This document shows, piece after piece, positions 7,123 through 13,751 of a stretch of 13,854 nt of DNA. The DNA comes from an uncultured Bacillus sp. (GTDB lineage Bacteria; Bacillota; Bacilli; Bacillales; Cytobacillaceae). Location of the stretch: NCBI GenBank assembly GCA_937894355.1, contig CALCRD010000100.1:1-13854 (forward strand). Direction: 5' to 3'. Numbering within the stretch: position 1 is the first letter of the stretch; the number at the start of each line of letters is the position of its first letter. The position numbers and the translations under genes are program-made. The notes beneath the pieces were generated by a model. It searched no databases. It was not told the DNA's origin and saw nothing but the letters and a program-made list of their open reading frames with translations.

Positions 7123-7788
7123 ATGTCAACGATTAATTTAATGAAAAAGACTGCAGGAGTTATTTTAGAAAAGAAACAGCTTACAAATGTTGTGGCAAGA
7201 GTTGGATTAGTATTGGATATCTCCGGTTCGATGAGGAAGTTGTATAAAAACGGTACTGTACAAAAAGTAGTAGAGCGGATTCTTGCAGTTGCAAGTCAAT
7301 TTGATGATGATGGAACTCTTGATATTTGGGTCTATGACAATGAGTATTCGAGGTTAAAGTCTGTAACAGAAACAGATTTTATGAACTATGTAGAGGAATA
7401 CATATTAAACAACGAACTAATTCATAAGTTTGGACGAAATGATGAACCACCTGTGATGGAAGATGTAATTCGTAAATACACAGTTGAACAACCAGCAAAG
7501 GAGCCAGCATTTATCGTCTTTATCAACGATGGTGGTTGTAAAAGGACAATTAAGAAACCTATCGTAGAATCATCTCCAAAGCCAATTTTCTGGCAGTTTG
7601 TAGGCATCGGGGACTCTAACTTTGAAGTATTAGAAAAATTGGACACCATGGAAGCTCGTTTTATCGATAATGCGAATTTTTTTCATATTAAAGATATCGA
7701 GATAACTACCGATGAAGAATTATATGACCATCTGCTTGATGAATTTCCGTCATGGCTAAAAGAAGCAAAGACAAAAGGGATATTGTAG
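7123..7788 (+). CDS. TerF-like von Willebrand factor A domain protein
   Basis: A 221-residue soluble vWA protein of the type found at the C-terminus of TerF in tellurite-resistance (Ter) systems. The metal-ion-dependent adhesion site is complete: LDISGSM gives Asp32, Ser34 and Ser36, GTVQ gives Thr45, and FINDGG gives Asp136. The DDDGTLDIWVYD segment (61-72) and the closing FPSWLKEAKTKGIL are typical of this subgroup. Such domains bind protein partners through a divalent metal; Ter-type vWA proteins are thought to scaffold membrane-linked stress or phage-response complexes. The start has AAGGAGG eight to nine bases upstream. The gene sits right after the repeat element, and no TerD domain or terD gene is present, which is unusual. 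A terminator follows at 7824. The domain call is firm; the role is inferred. Confidence 0.9.
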   Translation: MSTINLMKKTAGVILEKKQLTNVVARVGLVLDISGSMRKLYKNGTVQKVVERILAVASQFDDDGTLDIWVYDNEYSRLKSVTETDFMNYVEEYILNNELIHKFGRNDEPPVMEDVIRKYTVEQPAKEPAFIVFINDGGCKRTIKKPIVESSPKPIFWQFVGIGDSNFEVLEKLDTMEARFIDNANFFHIKDIEITTDEELYDHLLDEFPSWLKEAKTKGIL

Positions 7789-7823
7789 TTTTCAACACAA
7801 TAACAAATTAAAAAGAATGGGTA

Positions 7824-7853
7824 GCGAACAGTCTAATAGACTGTTCGCCTTTT
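7824..7853 (+). terminator. Intrinsic terminator between convergent vWA and HTH genes
   Basis: A perfect 10-bp stem, GCGAACAGTC (7824-7833) with GACTGTTCGC (7839-7848), has loop TAATA and a short T-run, CTTTT. It lies between two convergent genes. On the other strand the T-run comes only about seven bases after the stem, so minus-strand termination would be weaker. The stem core is the same as in the terminator at 9059. Confidence 0.85.
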
Positions 7854-7860
7854 CGAGACC

Positions 7861-8364
7861 TCAGATGACGCCAATCAACGGCTTTAAACTAAAATAGTCA
7901 AGTGCTTGATTAACAAGATCAATATCATAGATTTTTTTTTCAAGACAAAACAGAATAACCAAATCGCTAGTTTCACTATCGGAAAGGGTATAACCAGCCG
8001 AACTTAGGAGATTATGGGTGTCATCTTGATTAAGTTCAAGCGCAAATGCGAGAGCAATTGTCGTATTTTTTCCCGGACGATAGTTTGGATTGGATCTAAT
8101 TTTAGAAAAATGTCTGCGGTCGATGCCTGCTTTTTTGTAAACTTCAGTGTCACTTACGCCTTTTTTATCAATATAGCTAAACAATACTTGGTTAAGTGTT
8201 GGTTTACGATTTTTTTTAATGAAATTTTCTATTTCATCTGTTGTTATGTCTAGAAACGCTTCTTTTTCACAATATTTTGGTGCTTCACATACATCAAAGA
8301 TAAGACTAAGTTTGTGATTTTGTATATACTCCTGCAGTTCTATTAAAATCTCTTTACTGAGCAT
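7861..8364 (-). CDS. Helix-turn-helix protein associated with vWA/macro-domain modules
   Basis: A 167-residue protein. Residues 1-55 form a variable acidic N-terminus. Residues about 56-128 form a lambda-repressor-like helical domain (VSDTEVYKKAGIDRRHFSKI, then NTTIALAFALELNQDDTHNLL, then SAGYTLS). From memory, this same C-terminal module (IDRR-x-FSKIRSN-x-x-Y-x-P and AGYTLS) is fused to macro domains or stands alone beside vWA genes in Firmicutes. The N-terminus here is not a macro domain. It may be the transcriptional regulator of the cluster or an adaptor; DNA binding is not proven. The start has TAGGAGGGAG seven bases upstream. The gene runs divergently from the second vWA gene over 89 bases that hold an extended -10 and a palindrome, suggesting shared or autogenous control. 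Confidence 0.8.
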   Translation of the reverse strand: MLSKEILIELQEYIQNHKLSLIFDVCEAPKYCEKEAFLDITTDEIENFIKKNRKPTLNQVLFSYIDKKGVSDTEVYKKAGIDRRHFSKIRSNPNYRPGKNTTIALAFALELNQDDTHNLLSSAGYTLSDSETSDLVILFCLEKKIYDIDLVNQALDYFSLKPLIGVI

Positions 8365-8382
8365 TCGATCTCCCTCCTAAAT

Positions 8383-8430
8383 GTCGCTTTACAAGCGACC
8401 ACACTAAGGTTCCACTTCGTTATGATTATA
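8383..8430 (-). promoter_or_regulatory. Extended -10 promoter and palindrome in the divergent region
   Basis: On the minus strand TGGTATAAT gives a perfect extended -10 hexamer (complement of plus 8425-8430), with no clear -35, as is common for extended -10 promoters. Transcription would start about 50 bases before the HTH gene. Within that leader, GTCGCTT (8383-8389) and AAGCGAC (8393-8399) form a perfect 7-bp inverted repeat separated by three bases. This could be the binding site of the HTH protein or an RNA hairpin. No good plus-strand promoter for the second vWA gene is apparent here. Confidence 0.55.
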
Positions 8431-8453
8431 CCATGAACTACTAAAGGAGGAAG

Positions 8454-9047
8454 ATGAGTGTGAACAAGGATAGAACTGAGATTATATTTTTATTGGACAG
8501 AAGTGGTTCCATGTCAGGGCTTGAAGGTGACACGATTGGCGGCTTTAATGCCTTTGTAAAAGGGCAATGCAGGATGGAAGGCGAAACATTGCTTACAGCC
8601 GTTTTATTTGATGACAAATATGAGGTGCTGTGGAATGGCGTTTCGGCTGAAAATGTTGTGCTAACGGACAAGGAATATTATGTGAGAGGATGTACCGCAT
8701 TGCTTGATGCTGTCGGTAAAACCATTTTAGATGTCGGTTATCGGTTATCAAACACTGTTGAAATTGAAAAACCTCGAAATGTAATTTTTGTCATCACAAC
8801 AGATGGAATGGAAAATGCCAGTCGTGAATTTACTTATGCAAAAGTAAAAGAGCTGATTAAACACCAGCAAGAGAAATATGGGTGGGAGTTTATTTTCATG
8901 GGTGCAAACATTGATGTTGCGAAGGAAGCAGATAGTATTGGAATAAATATCGAGAATGCCTATGACTTCGAAGCTTCTCAAACCGGAGTCAAGATGATGT
9001 ATGATACGATTTGCGAGGCCGTGTCTGAAAAACGTCAAAATAACTAA
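8454..9047 (+). CDS. von Willebrand factor A domain protein (second type)
   Basis: A 197-residue single-domain vWA protein. The metal site is complete: LLDRSGSM (Asp15, Ser17, Ser19), RGCTALLDAVG (Thr81) and ITTDGMENAS (Asp117). GGFNAFVKGQ, GMENASREFTY and GWEFIFMGANIDV mark a family distinct from the TerF-like protein at 7123, so the two vWA genes are not recent duplicates. It is cytoplasmic, with no membrane segment, and expected to bind a protein partner in a metal-dependent way. AAAGGAGG ends only three bases before the ATG at 8454. The in-frame GTG at 8460 has ideal nine-base spacing and would give a protein beginning MNKDRTEI, so the true start may be two codons later. It ends in a terminator resembling that of the first vWA gene, which supports a functional link. 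Confidence 0.9.
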   Translation: MSVNKDRTEIIFLLDRSGSMSGLEGDTIGGFNAFVKGQCRMEGETLLTAVLFDDKYEVLWNGVSAENVVLTDKEYYVRGCTALLDAVGKTILDVGYRLSNTVEIEKPRNVIFVITTDGMENASREFTYAKVKELIKHQQEKYGWEFIFMGANIDVAKEADSIGINIENAYDFEASQTGVKMMYDTICEAVSEKRQNN

Positions 9048-9058
9048 CAGAAAACGAA

Positions 9059-9090
9059 GCGAACAGTGCCCACAGCCTGTTCGCCTTTTT
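9059..9090 (+). terminator. Intrinsic terminator of the second vWA gene
   Basis: The 8-bp stem GCGAACAG (9059-9066) with CTGTTCGC (9077-9084) around a 10-base loop is followed by TTTTTT and, a little later, another T-run. The stem core is identical to that at 7824, but the loop differs. Confidence 0.88.
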
Positions 9091-9442
9091 TGCTTTTTTA
9101 ATAAGAAAACCAAGAAATCTTAAATTGTAAGTAATTTTGAAATATTTTTACTTTAGCGGAAAAATTATTTAAATATAATATATTTTATTATTATTGTTAG
9201 CTGTATAATGTCGAAAACAGGATAGAATCGAATGATTTAAAAATATTGCAGGTAAAGCTTGATATATCAATATTATTTAGTACTTTTCTTAATATTTTTA
9301 CTTTTTAATTCTGCGTTCACATAAGGTAGGGACTATGCTAACATCAGAGTTATCAAAGATCTTTGTAAGGTTTCTCCGAATTTGAATATATTTGTTCAGA
9401 GGTCATGCATTCAAAAATCATTGTGTTGAAGGTGGTAATAAT
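9091..9442. other. AT-rich gap upstream of the Spo0E-like gene
   Basis: No gene is visible. A TATAAT at 9204-9209 (TGTATAAT) is the best -10-like box but lacks a recognisable -35. TTCACA (9316-9321) with TAACAT (9339-9344, 17-base spacer) is a weaker alternative nearer the gene. No hairpin or repeat stands out beyond the terminator at the start of the gap. Confidence 0.3.
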
Positions 9443-9682
9443 ATGAGTTGTATGAATTTAGAAAGAGAACCTATTCAAACTGAGAACATAAAGCTGTTAA
9501 TGGAAATACTTAATCACAAAATTAAGCTACGCGATATGTATCGGCAAACTGGTCCAGGCAACTCAGATTATATTACACTTTCAATCAAGCTGGATTTACT
9601 GGTAAAAGAATATATTGAAGAAAGATTATTATTACTAATAAGTATTCCTGACAAAGAGATTTTTTCCGATTTAGAGGCATAA
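9443..9682 (+). CDS. Probable Spo0E-like aspartyl-phosphate phosphatase
   Basis: A 79-residue protein with the size and helical-hairpin pattern of the Spo0E family: helix 1 about residues 13-35 (ENIKLLMEILNHKIKLRDMY), a turn rich in Gly/Pro/Asn (QTGPGN), and helix 2 about 43-65 containing SIKLD (47-51) where the family has SQELD, which is implicated in dephosphorylating Spo0A~P. If functional it would tune entry into sporulation or a related phosphorelay. The charged tail (SIPDKEIFSDLEA) is longer than in the smallest members. The start at 9443 is supported by GAAGGTGG; the frame is open upstream to 9392 without a ribosome site. The QEL-to-IKL change within the motif keeps only Ser, Leu and Asp, so the assignment is probable, not certain. 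It appears to be transcribed alone. Confidence 0.6.
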   Translation: MSCMNLEREPIQTENIKLLMEILNHKIKLRDMYRQTGPGNSDYITLSIKLDLLVKEYIEERLLLLISIPDKEIFSDLEA

Positions 9683-10028
9683 CGGTCCCAAACAGCAGGG
9701 GATTTTGTGTTGGAGTTATCTGCTAACAAAAAAGTAGTTTATTTCTATAAAACAGCTAGCACTATGCTATAAAATGAAATCTAATTAATAAGTAGGCAAT
9801 TCGACTTCAAATAGTCGATTGCCTACTTTTTTTGCATCAGATTGTCAGTTTCTGCGCTTACCCAGGAAATTAAAGTATAATATTCATACATATCTAGTAC
9901 AAGTTACACCGAATTTTCTCTTTCATCCTGAGCAATGGATATATGGTAGTGTATAATAGTAGAAAATAATAAGTGCAAAATTGATAAAAATTGTTCTGAA
10001 TAAAAAAGTGGTCAAAGGAAGGTAGTTT
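9683..10028. other. Gap between Spo0E-like and TraB-like genes, with candidate promoters
   Basis: The first 108 bases (9683-9790) lie between the stop codon and the terminator and carry no gene; TGCTATAAA (9768-9776) resembles an extended -10 but would be too close to the terminator to be useful. After the terminator, two TATAAT boxes, at 9876-9881 and 9952-9957, could serve the TraB-like gene. The second leaves a 5' leader of about 65 bases and is the better candidate. Neither has a consensus -35. Confidence 0.4.
9791..9834 (+). terminator. Strong intrinsic terminator
   Basis: A 15-bp stem with one bulged T (left arm 9791-9806, right arm 9813-9827; AGTAGGCAAT pairing with ATTGCCTACT) encloses a TCAAAT loop and is followed by seven or more T residues. 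It ends the Spo0E-like transcript about 110 bases after the stop codon. Confidence 0.92.
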
Positions 10029-11207
10029 ATGTCTGAAGAAAATCAAAACATTACGAGAATAAATTTAGATGGTAAAGAATTAATCCTAATTGGAACTGCT
10101 CATGTATCCAAACACAGTGCAGAACAGGTAAAGGAAGTTATTGAAGCTGAAAGACCAGATTCTGTATGTGTAGAATTAGATGAACAAAGATATCAATCAA
10201 TAGTTGAGGGGAACAAATGGAAGGAAACGGATATTTTTAAGGTAATTAAAGACAAGAAAGCATCGTTACTTCTAATGAATCTGGCCCTTTCATCCTTTCA
10301 AAAGCGGATTGCTAAGCAATTTGGAATCAACGCTGGTCAAGAAATGATTCAAGGAATTGAATCAGCCAAAGATATTGGTGCTGATTTAGTCCTTGCTGAT
10401 CGAAACATTCATATTACATTTTCGCGTATTTGGAGTGGAGTAGGGCTTTGGGGAAAAGCACTGTTGCTTTCACAAATAATCGTAAGTGTCTTTAGTAAAG
10501 ATACTATTTCTGAAGAGGAATTAGAGAAGATGAAGTCCCAAGACTCGATTAATGCAGTTTTAAATGAATTCACTGAAACCTTCCCTAAATTAAAAAAGCC
10601 ATTAATCGATGAGCGTGACCAATATTTAGCTCAAAAAATAAAAGAAGCACCAGGACCAAAAGTGGTTGCGGTGTTAGGTGCCGCCCATGTTCCCGGTATT
10701 AAAAAGGAAATAGAAAGAGATCATGATTTGGATCGTTTATCTCAACTTCCTGTGAAGTCCAAGGCACCAAAAATTATCGGATGGCTAATTCCCATCTTTA
10801 TCATTTCTATGATAGCATATACTTTTTACTCTAACCCGACAGCTGGTTTACAGCAGACTTTCAGTTGGATTCTATGGCACGGATCATTTTCAGCACTAGG
10901 AACTGCCCTTGCATTTGGCCATCCTATCGCTGTCCTTACAGCTTTTGTGGCTGCGCCAATTACTGCCTTAGATCCAATTACAGCTGCGGGATGGTTTGCA
11001 GGTGCAGTGCAGGCGTATTTTCGTAGACCAAGTGTAGGAGACTTTGAAAATCTTTCTGAGGATGTATATAGTATAAAGGGATTTTGGCATAACAAAGTAA
11101 CCCGAGTTTTGCTCGTTGTCGTATTTGCGAATTTAGGTAGTTCAATAGGAACATTTATTGGTGGAGCTGACGTGGTTAGGTTGTTCTTAAAGAGCTTGAG
11201 CTTGTAG
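10029..11207 (+). CDS. TraB/GumN-family membrane protein
   Basis: A 392-residue protein with a soluble N-terminal TraB domain (about 1-240) and a C-terminal membrane domain. The conserved TraB motifs are visible: GTAHVS (22-27, the Gly-x-x-His motif), VELDEQR (48-54), DERDQYLA (194-201) and the second glycine-histidine motif GAAHVPG (217-223). Hydrophobic stretches at about 248-266, 280-297, 300-330 and 359-385 would anchor it, with several small-residue-rich helices. TraB/PrgY of Enterococcus reduces pheromone activity, and the family is proposed to be metal-dependent peptidase-like; a role in trimming or trapping a secreted peptide is therefore possible but unproven. The start has AAAGGAAGG upstream. 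It converges with the nrnB-like gene on a shared terminator and seems to be a single-gene unit. Confidence 0.9.
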   Translation: MSEENQNITRINLDGKELILIGTAHVSKHSAEQVKEVIEAERPDSVCVELDEQRYQSIVEGNKWKETDIFKVIKDKKASLLLMNLALSSFQKRIAKQFGINAGQEMIQGIESAKDIGADLVLADRNIHITFSRIWSGVGLWGKALLLSQIIVSVFSKDTISEEELEKMKSQDSINAVLNEFTETFPKLKKPLIDERDQYLAQKIKEAPGPKVVAVLGAAHVPGIKKEIERDHDLDRLSQLPVKSKAPKIIGWLIPIFIISMIAYTFYSNPTAGLQQTFSWILWHGSFSALGTALAFGHPIAVLTAFVAAPITALDPITAAGWFAGAVQAYFRRPSVGDFENLSEDVYSIKGFWHNKVTRVLLVVVFANLGSSIGTFIGGADVVRLFLKSLSL

Positions 11208-11231
11208 TGAAAAACGAGACGTTAGTTGAAG

Positions 11232-11268
11232 ACAACAAAAAGAGGCTATATTAGCCTCTTTTTGTTGT
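11232..11268. terminator. Bidirectional terminator between convergent genes
   Basis: A perfect 17-bp stem (11232-11248 with 11252-11268; AGAGGCTA pairing with TAGCCTCT) has a 3-base loop. The A-run on the left arm and T-run on the right arm give both strands a U-tract, so it can end both the TraB-like and the nrnB-like transcripts. Confidence 0.93.
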
Positions 11269-11292
11269 ATAGAATAACTTTTGGATAATCAA

Positions 11293-12543
11293 TTATGCAT
11301 TTTTAATCGCAGAATCAATCACTTTTTTAATTGTCTTTTCGAAATTTGTTTTAATATCATCCATTGATTTAGAAAGAGCTGTGGAAAGTTGGAAAAGGTA
11401 ATCATTATCATAACGGAGCCACGAAGTATAATTCCTTTTAATATAGCGTTCTGCGTCCTCAAATGAATCGAATTGCTTGTCTATGTGATTCCCATTGTGA
11501 ATCACCTCGAAACCATTATTAGGTAAGGGTCTTATGTAAGAAATCTTTCCTTGGCTATTTTCATAACTAGTACCGTAGGAAGCGCCCTTTACATTAATTT
11601 CGTTTCGGTCAGCGTCAAGTTTAAGTGGGGATAATGTAAATACGTTCACCACAAATTTTTCAAATGCTTCCTGTGATAGTTCACAACCAGATGCTTTCCG
11701 GTGCCCACCCCCTCCGAAACGGGTTGCATATTCTGATACATCTATATGGTCATAAATGGTTCTAAAACCGACTTTTTTGCCACCGTTGTTTATCATAATG
11801 ATCATATCTAGATGAGGATTCAGTTTATGTAATTCATTCCCTAGTTCAGACAAATATTGTTCTGCATGGACAATTCCAACGCAATATTCATCTGTAAACG
11901 TTTGAACCAACTGTTTGTTCTTTGACTGGATATACCTTTTTATTTTCTGGTCTTCCACATCTAGAAGTAGGTTTTCAGTTTCTGTTAACGAAAAAGACTC
12001 GGGATTTTCCCGTAATCTCCTGAGAATATCTTCTTCGAACTTCTTTTTATCTAAAATATAAAATAAATCATTCAGTCGTTTTGCAGTGATATTATTGTTT
12101 TGGTCCCATTCCCAGGTGTCGTATTGACGAACCAGGTCAATAAATTCTTCTAAGGCTTTGCTGCTTTTAATCTTATTTTGTTCGACTAGGTAATCATAAA
12201 ATAAAGAGGTTGCACAGGTTTTTTTTCCTGTATTATATTCAGGAACAACTATACCCCAATCGTATTGATTAAAATGCATGGCAGTCACATGATGATCAAT
12301 CAACCGAATATGCCGGCCTTTTTTAAACCGTTTTTCAAGCTTTTTTTCAATTTCTTCATTAACCGCAAGATCTGTAATATAGGTTTCCGTATTTTTATTA
12401 TCGGAGTGATCTATAAAATTTTCAACGCGTTGATTTAATATTCGATACGAGCAATAGGATACATTTGCTTCCGCTTCGAATGCTATTTTTGCCACAACAC
12501 CGCAACCCATACCATCTAAATCTATATCTGTAAAAAGTTTCAT
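11293..12543 (-). CDS. nrnB: DHH-family phosphodiesterase, NrnB (YngD)-like nanoRNase
   Basis: A 416-residue protein of the DHH/DHHA1 superfamily. The N-terminal DHH domain shows FTDIDLDG (Asp6, Asp8, Asp10), TDLA (Asp58) and LIDHH (Asp83, His84, His85), the usual manganese ligands. The DHHA1 domain shows the substrate-binding FGGGGHRKASG (276-286). Domain order and size are close to NrnB/YngD of B. subtilis (about 400 residues), which degrades short oligoribonucleotides in the cytoplasm, rather than NrnA or GdpP. After DHHA1 there are about 110 further residues with a basic, Tyr/Arg-rich and then helical tail. The start has only a weak site (GGTGA). TATAAT on the minus strand (complement of 12603-12608) is a likely -10, about 60 bases upstream. 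The symbol is given by resemblance; 3'-5' nanoRNase activity is inferred. Confidence 0.78.
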   Translation of the reverse strand: MKLFTDIDLDGMGCGVVAKIAFEAEANVSYCSYRILNQRVENFIDHSDNKNTETYITDLAVNEEIEKKLEKRFKKGRHIRLIDHHVTAMHFNQYDWGIVVPEYNTGKKTCATSLFYDYLVEQNKIKSSKALEEFIDLVRQYDTWEWDQNNNITAKRLNDLFYILDKKKFEEDILRRLRENPESFSLTETENLLLDVEDQKIKRYIQSKNKQLVQTFTDEYCVGIVHAEQYLSELGNELHKLNPHLDMIIMINNGGKKVGFRTIYDHIDVSEYATRFGGGGHRKASGCELSQEAFEKFVVNVFTLSPLKLDADRNEINVKGASYGTSYENSQGKISYIRPLPNNGFEVIHNGNHIDKQFDSFEDAERYIKRNYTSWLRYDNDYLFQLSTALSKSMDDIKTNFEKTIKKVIDSAIKNA

Positions 12544-12921
12544 TGCTAATTCACCATCCTATTATTTCTTCCATAATTGTTATTTTGAACCATATTACTA
12601 TCATTATACAACATTGAGAGTTGTTTGATTAGTTTAAGCCAATTTGATGAGATTTGGTAATAATAACACTAGTTCGGGAAATCCTAGTCTGACCAATTCA
12701 ACCTTTAGTATTATTATTATTTAATTCAGAAAGTTTTCACAACATTATCTATGTATTAGCCAAAAACATAATATACTAGAATAGTAAGGCCTGAATTTTC
12801 TATTAAGTGCGTTTGTGAATAAATGAACAAAAATTACCTTTTTGCAAAAACCTTTTGCAATAAGAAAATACAACTAGGTGCTTTTCATACCCATAATGAT
12901 CAATATTTAAGGGGGAGAAAA
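12544..12921. other. Divergent intergenic region with a minus-strand promoter candidate
   Basis: The left part carries the nrnB-like 5' region: minus-strand TGTATAAT (-10 at plus 12603-12608) with no consensus -35. The remainder (12610-12900) is AT-rich with no clear gene. The frame of the downstream protease is open back to 12823, but there is no ribosome site before that ATG, so the extra 33 codons are treated as untranslated. No terminator or repeat was seen. Confidence 0.45.
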
Positions 12922-13542
12922 ATGTCACCATACATTATTTTATTTGTAACAATATTGTCTTATTTATTAAACCGTTTAGCTTCATTATATTTAATAAGGG
13001 TAACTAAAACTTCTCGTGAATCGCGTTTTTCTGGTGATGAAATTGCATTAAGAGTTTTAGGGGTAAATTGTATTAATAATGTTAAGGTAAAAAAAATGGA
13101 CAGGACCGGGGAGGATTTATATAATCCAATCTTAAAAGTAATCCAGCTAGGTCCTGATGTGTATGGATGTAAAACAATATATTCTATAGCTGCAGGTAGT
13201 CACGAAGCATGTCATGCGGTGGATTTTCAATACTTAAGGTTTTTATATATTCCATTATATATGTTTACAAAATTTGTGTTTTTGCCATTATTTCTGGTTT
13301 CTTTCTTTATTCATTCTGTGATCTTACACTTTATTGTCTTAATATTTTATCTAGGAATATTTGTATTTAAGTTTATTGTCGAGGTTCTAGATGAAGTACA
13401 TATTAACAGGCTGGCCTTAAAGACACTAAAGCAATATCAACTTGTTGATTCAGGAGAATTAACGGAAACAAAGCGGGTATTTAGGAGTTTTAACTTAACT
13501 TACCTAACTAGTTTGCCGTTGAAAATCTTTCTTTACAATTAA
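12922..13542 (+). CDS. YugP-like membrane zinc metalloprotease, divergent
   Basis: A 206-residue membrane protein related to the YugP (zinc_peptidase_2) family. An N-terminal membrane helix (about 3-26) is followed by a cytoplasmic segment with SGDEIALRVLGVN, the counterpart of the family's SGLTGAEVARRIL. The zinc motif HEACH is at residues 94-98, with Glu95 as the catalytic base, and two hydrophobic segments follow (about 106-131 and 134-153). EVHINRLALKTL (158-169) aligns with the family's EFNASRRAL, making Glu158 the likely third zinc ligand. The usual HEVGHAxQ has become HEACHAVD, and several otherwise constant residues differ, so activity is possible but not assured. The start at 12922 is chosen for the AAGGGGGAGA site and the immediate membrane helix. 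It is a little shorter than typical YugP (about 225). The substrate is unknown. Confidence 0.8.
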   Translation: MSPYIILFVTILSYLLNRLASLYLIRVTKTSRESRFSGDEIALRVLGVNCINNVKVKKMDRTGEDLYNPILKVIQLGPDVYGCKTIYSIAAGSHEACHAVDFQYLRFLYIPLYMFTKFVFLPLFLVSFFIHSVILHFIVLIFYLGIFVFKFIVEVLDEVHINRLALKTLKQYQLVDSGELTETKRVFRSFNLTYLTSLPLKIFLYN

Positions 13543-13601
13543 AATTATCTCATATGGTGCAAAATAATTATAGCTAATCGACGGTGGGGGTGGCTGATGG
13601 A

Positions 13602-13736
13602 ATGAAACGAGAAAATGTTCGAAATCTTGAAAACCATATTGTAGCGGCAACTATCGCCTTTGTAATCGCTTATGTAGTAGGTGCACAGTTATTTGGATAT
13701 GAATTACCAGATGGGATATTGTCTTCATTTCTTTAA
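13602..13736 (+). CDS. Small membrane protein, 44 residues
   Basis: A short frame with a charged N-terminus (MKRENVRNLENH), one predicted membrane helix (about residues 13-33, IVAATIAFVIAYVVGAQLFG) and a short tail (YELPDGILSSFL). GGTGGGGGTGG lies about nine bases upstream as ribosome site. In-frame GTG codons at 13584 and 13590 are alternative starts that would add four to six residues. It begins 59 bases after the protease gene with no terminator between, so it may be co-transcribed with it and act as its small partner; this is inferred from position only. The hydrophobic helix and plausible codon use make it look real. No family is recognised. Confidence 0.55.
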   Translation: MKRENVRNLENHIVAATIAFVIAYVVGAQLFGYELPDGILSSFL

Positions 13737-13751
13737 TCATTCTTTATTATT

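Noticed and set aside
7824..7848. Possible LexA/SOS box because of CGAAC...GTTCG
   Set aside because: The half-sites are much farther apart than the four bases of a Bacillus SOS box, and the structure is explained as a terminator stem.
8748..9113. 121-codon minus-strand frame overlapping the second vWA gene
   Set aside because: It lies antisense to a clear vWA gene, spans its terminator and has shadow-like composition.
9392..9442. Upstream in-frame ATG of the Spo0E-like gene
   Set aside because: There is no ribosome site upstream, and Spo0E-like proteins are short; GAAGGTGG supports 9443.
12823..12921. Upstream in-frame ATG extending the YugP-like protein by 33 residues
   Set aside because: There is no ribosome site before 12823, while AAGGGGGAGA stands right before 12922; the family also begins close to the first membrane helix.
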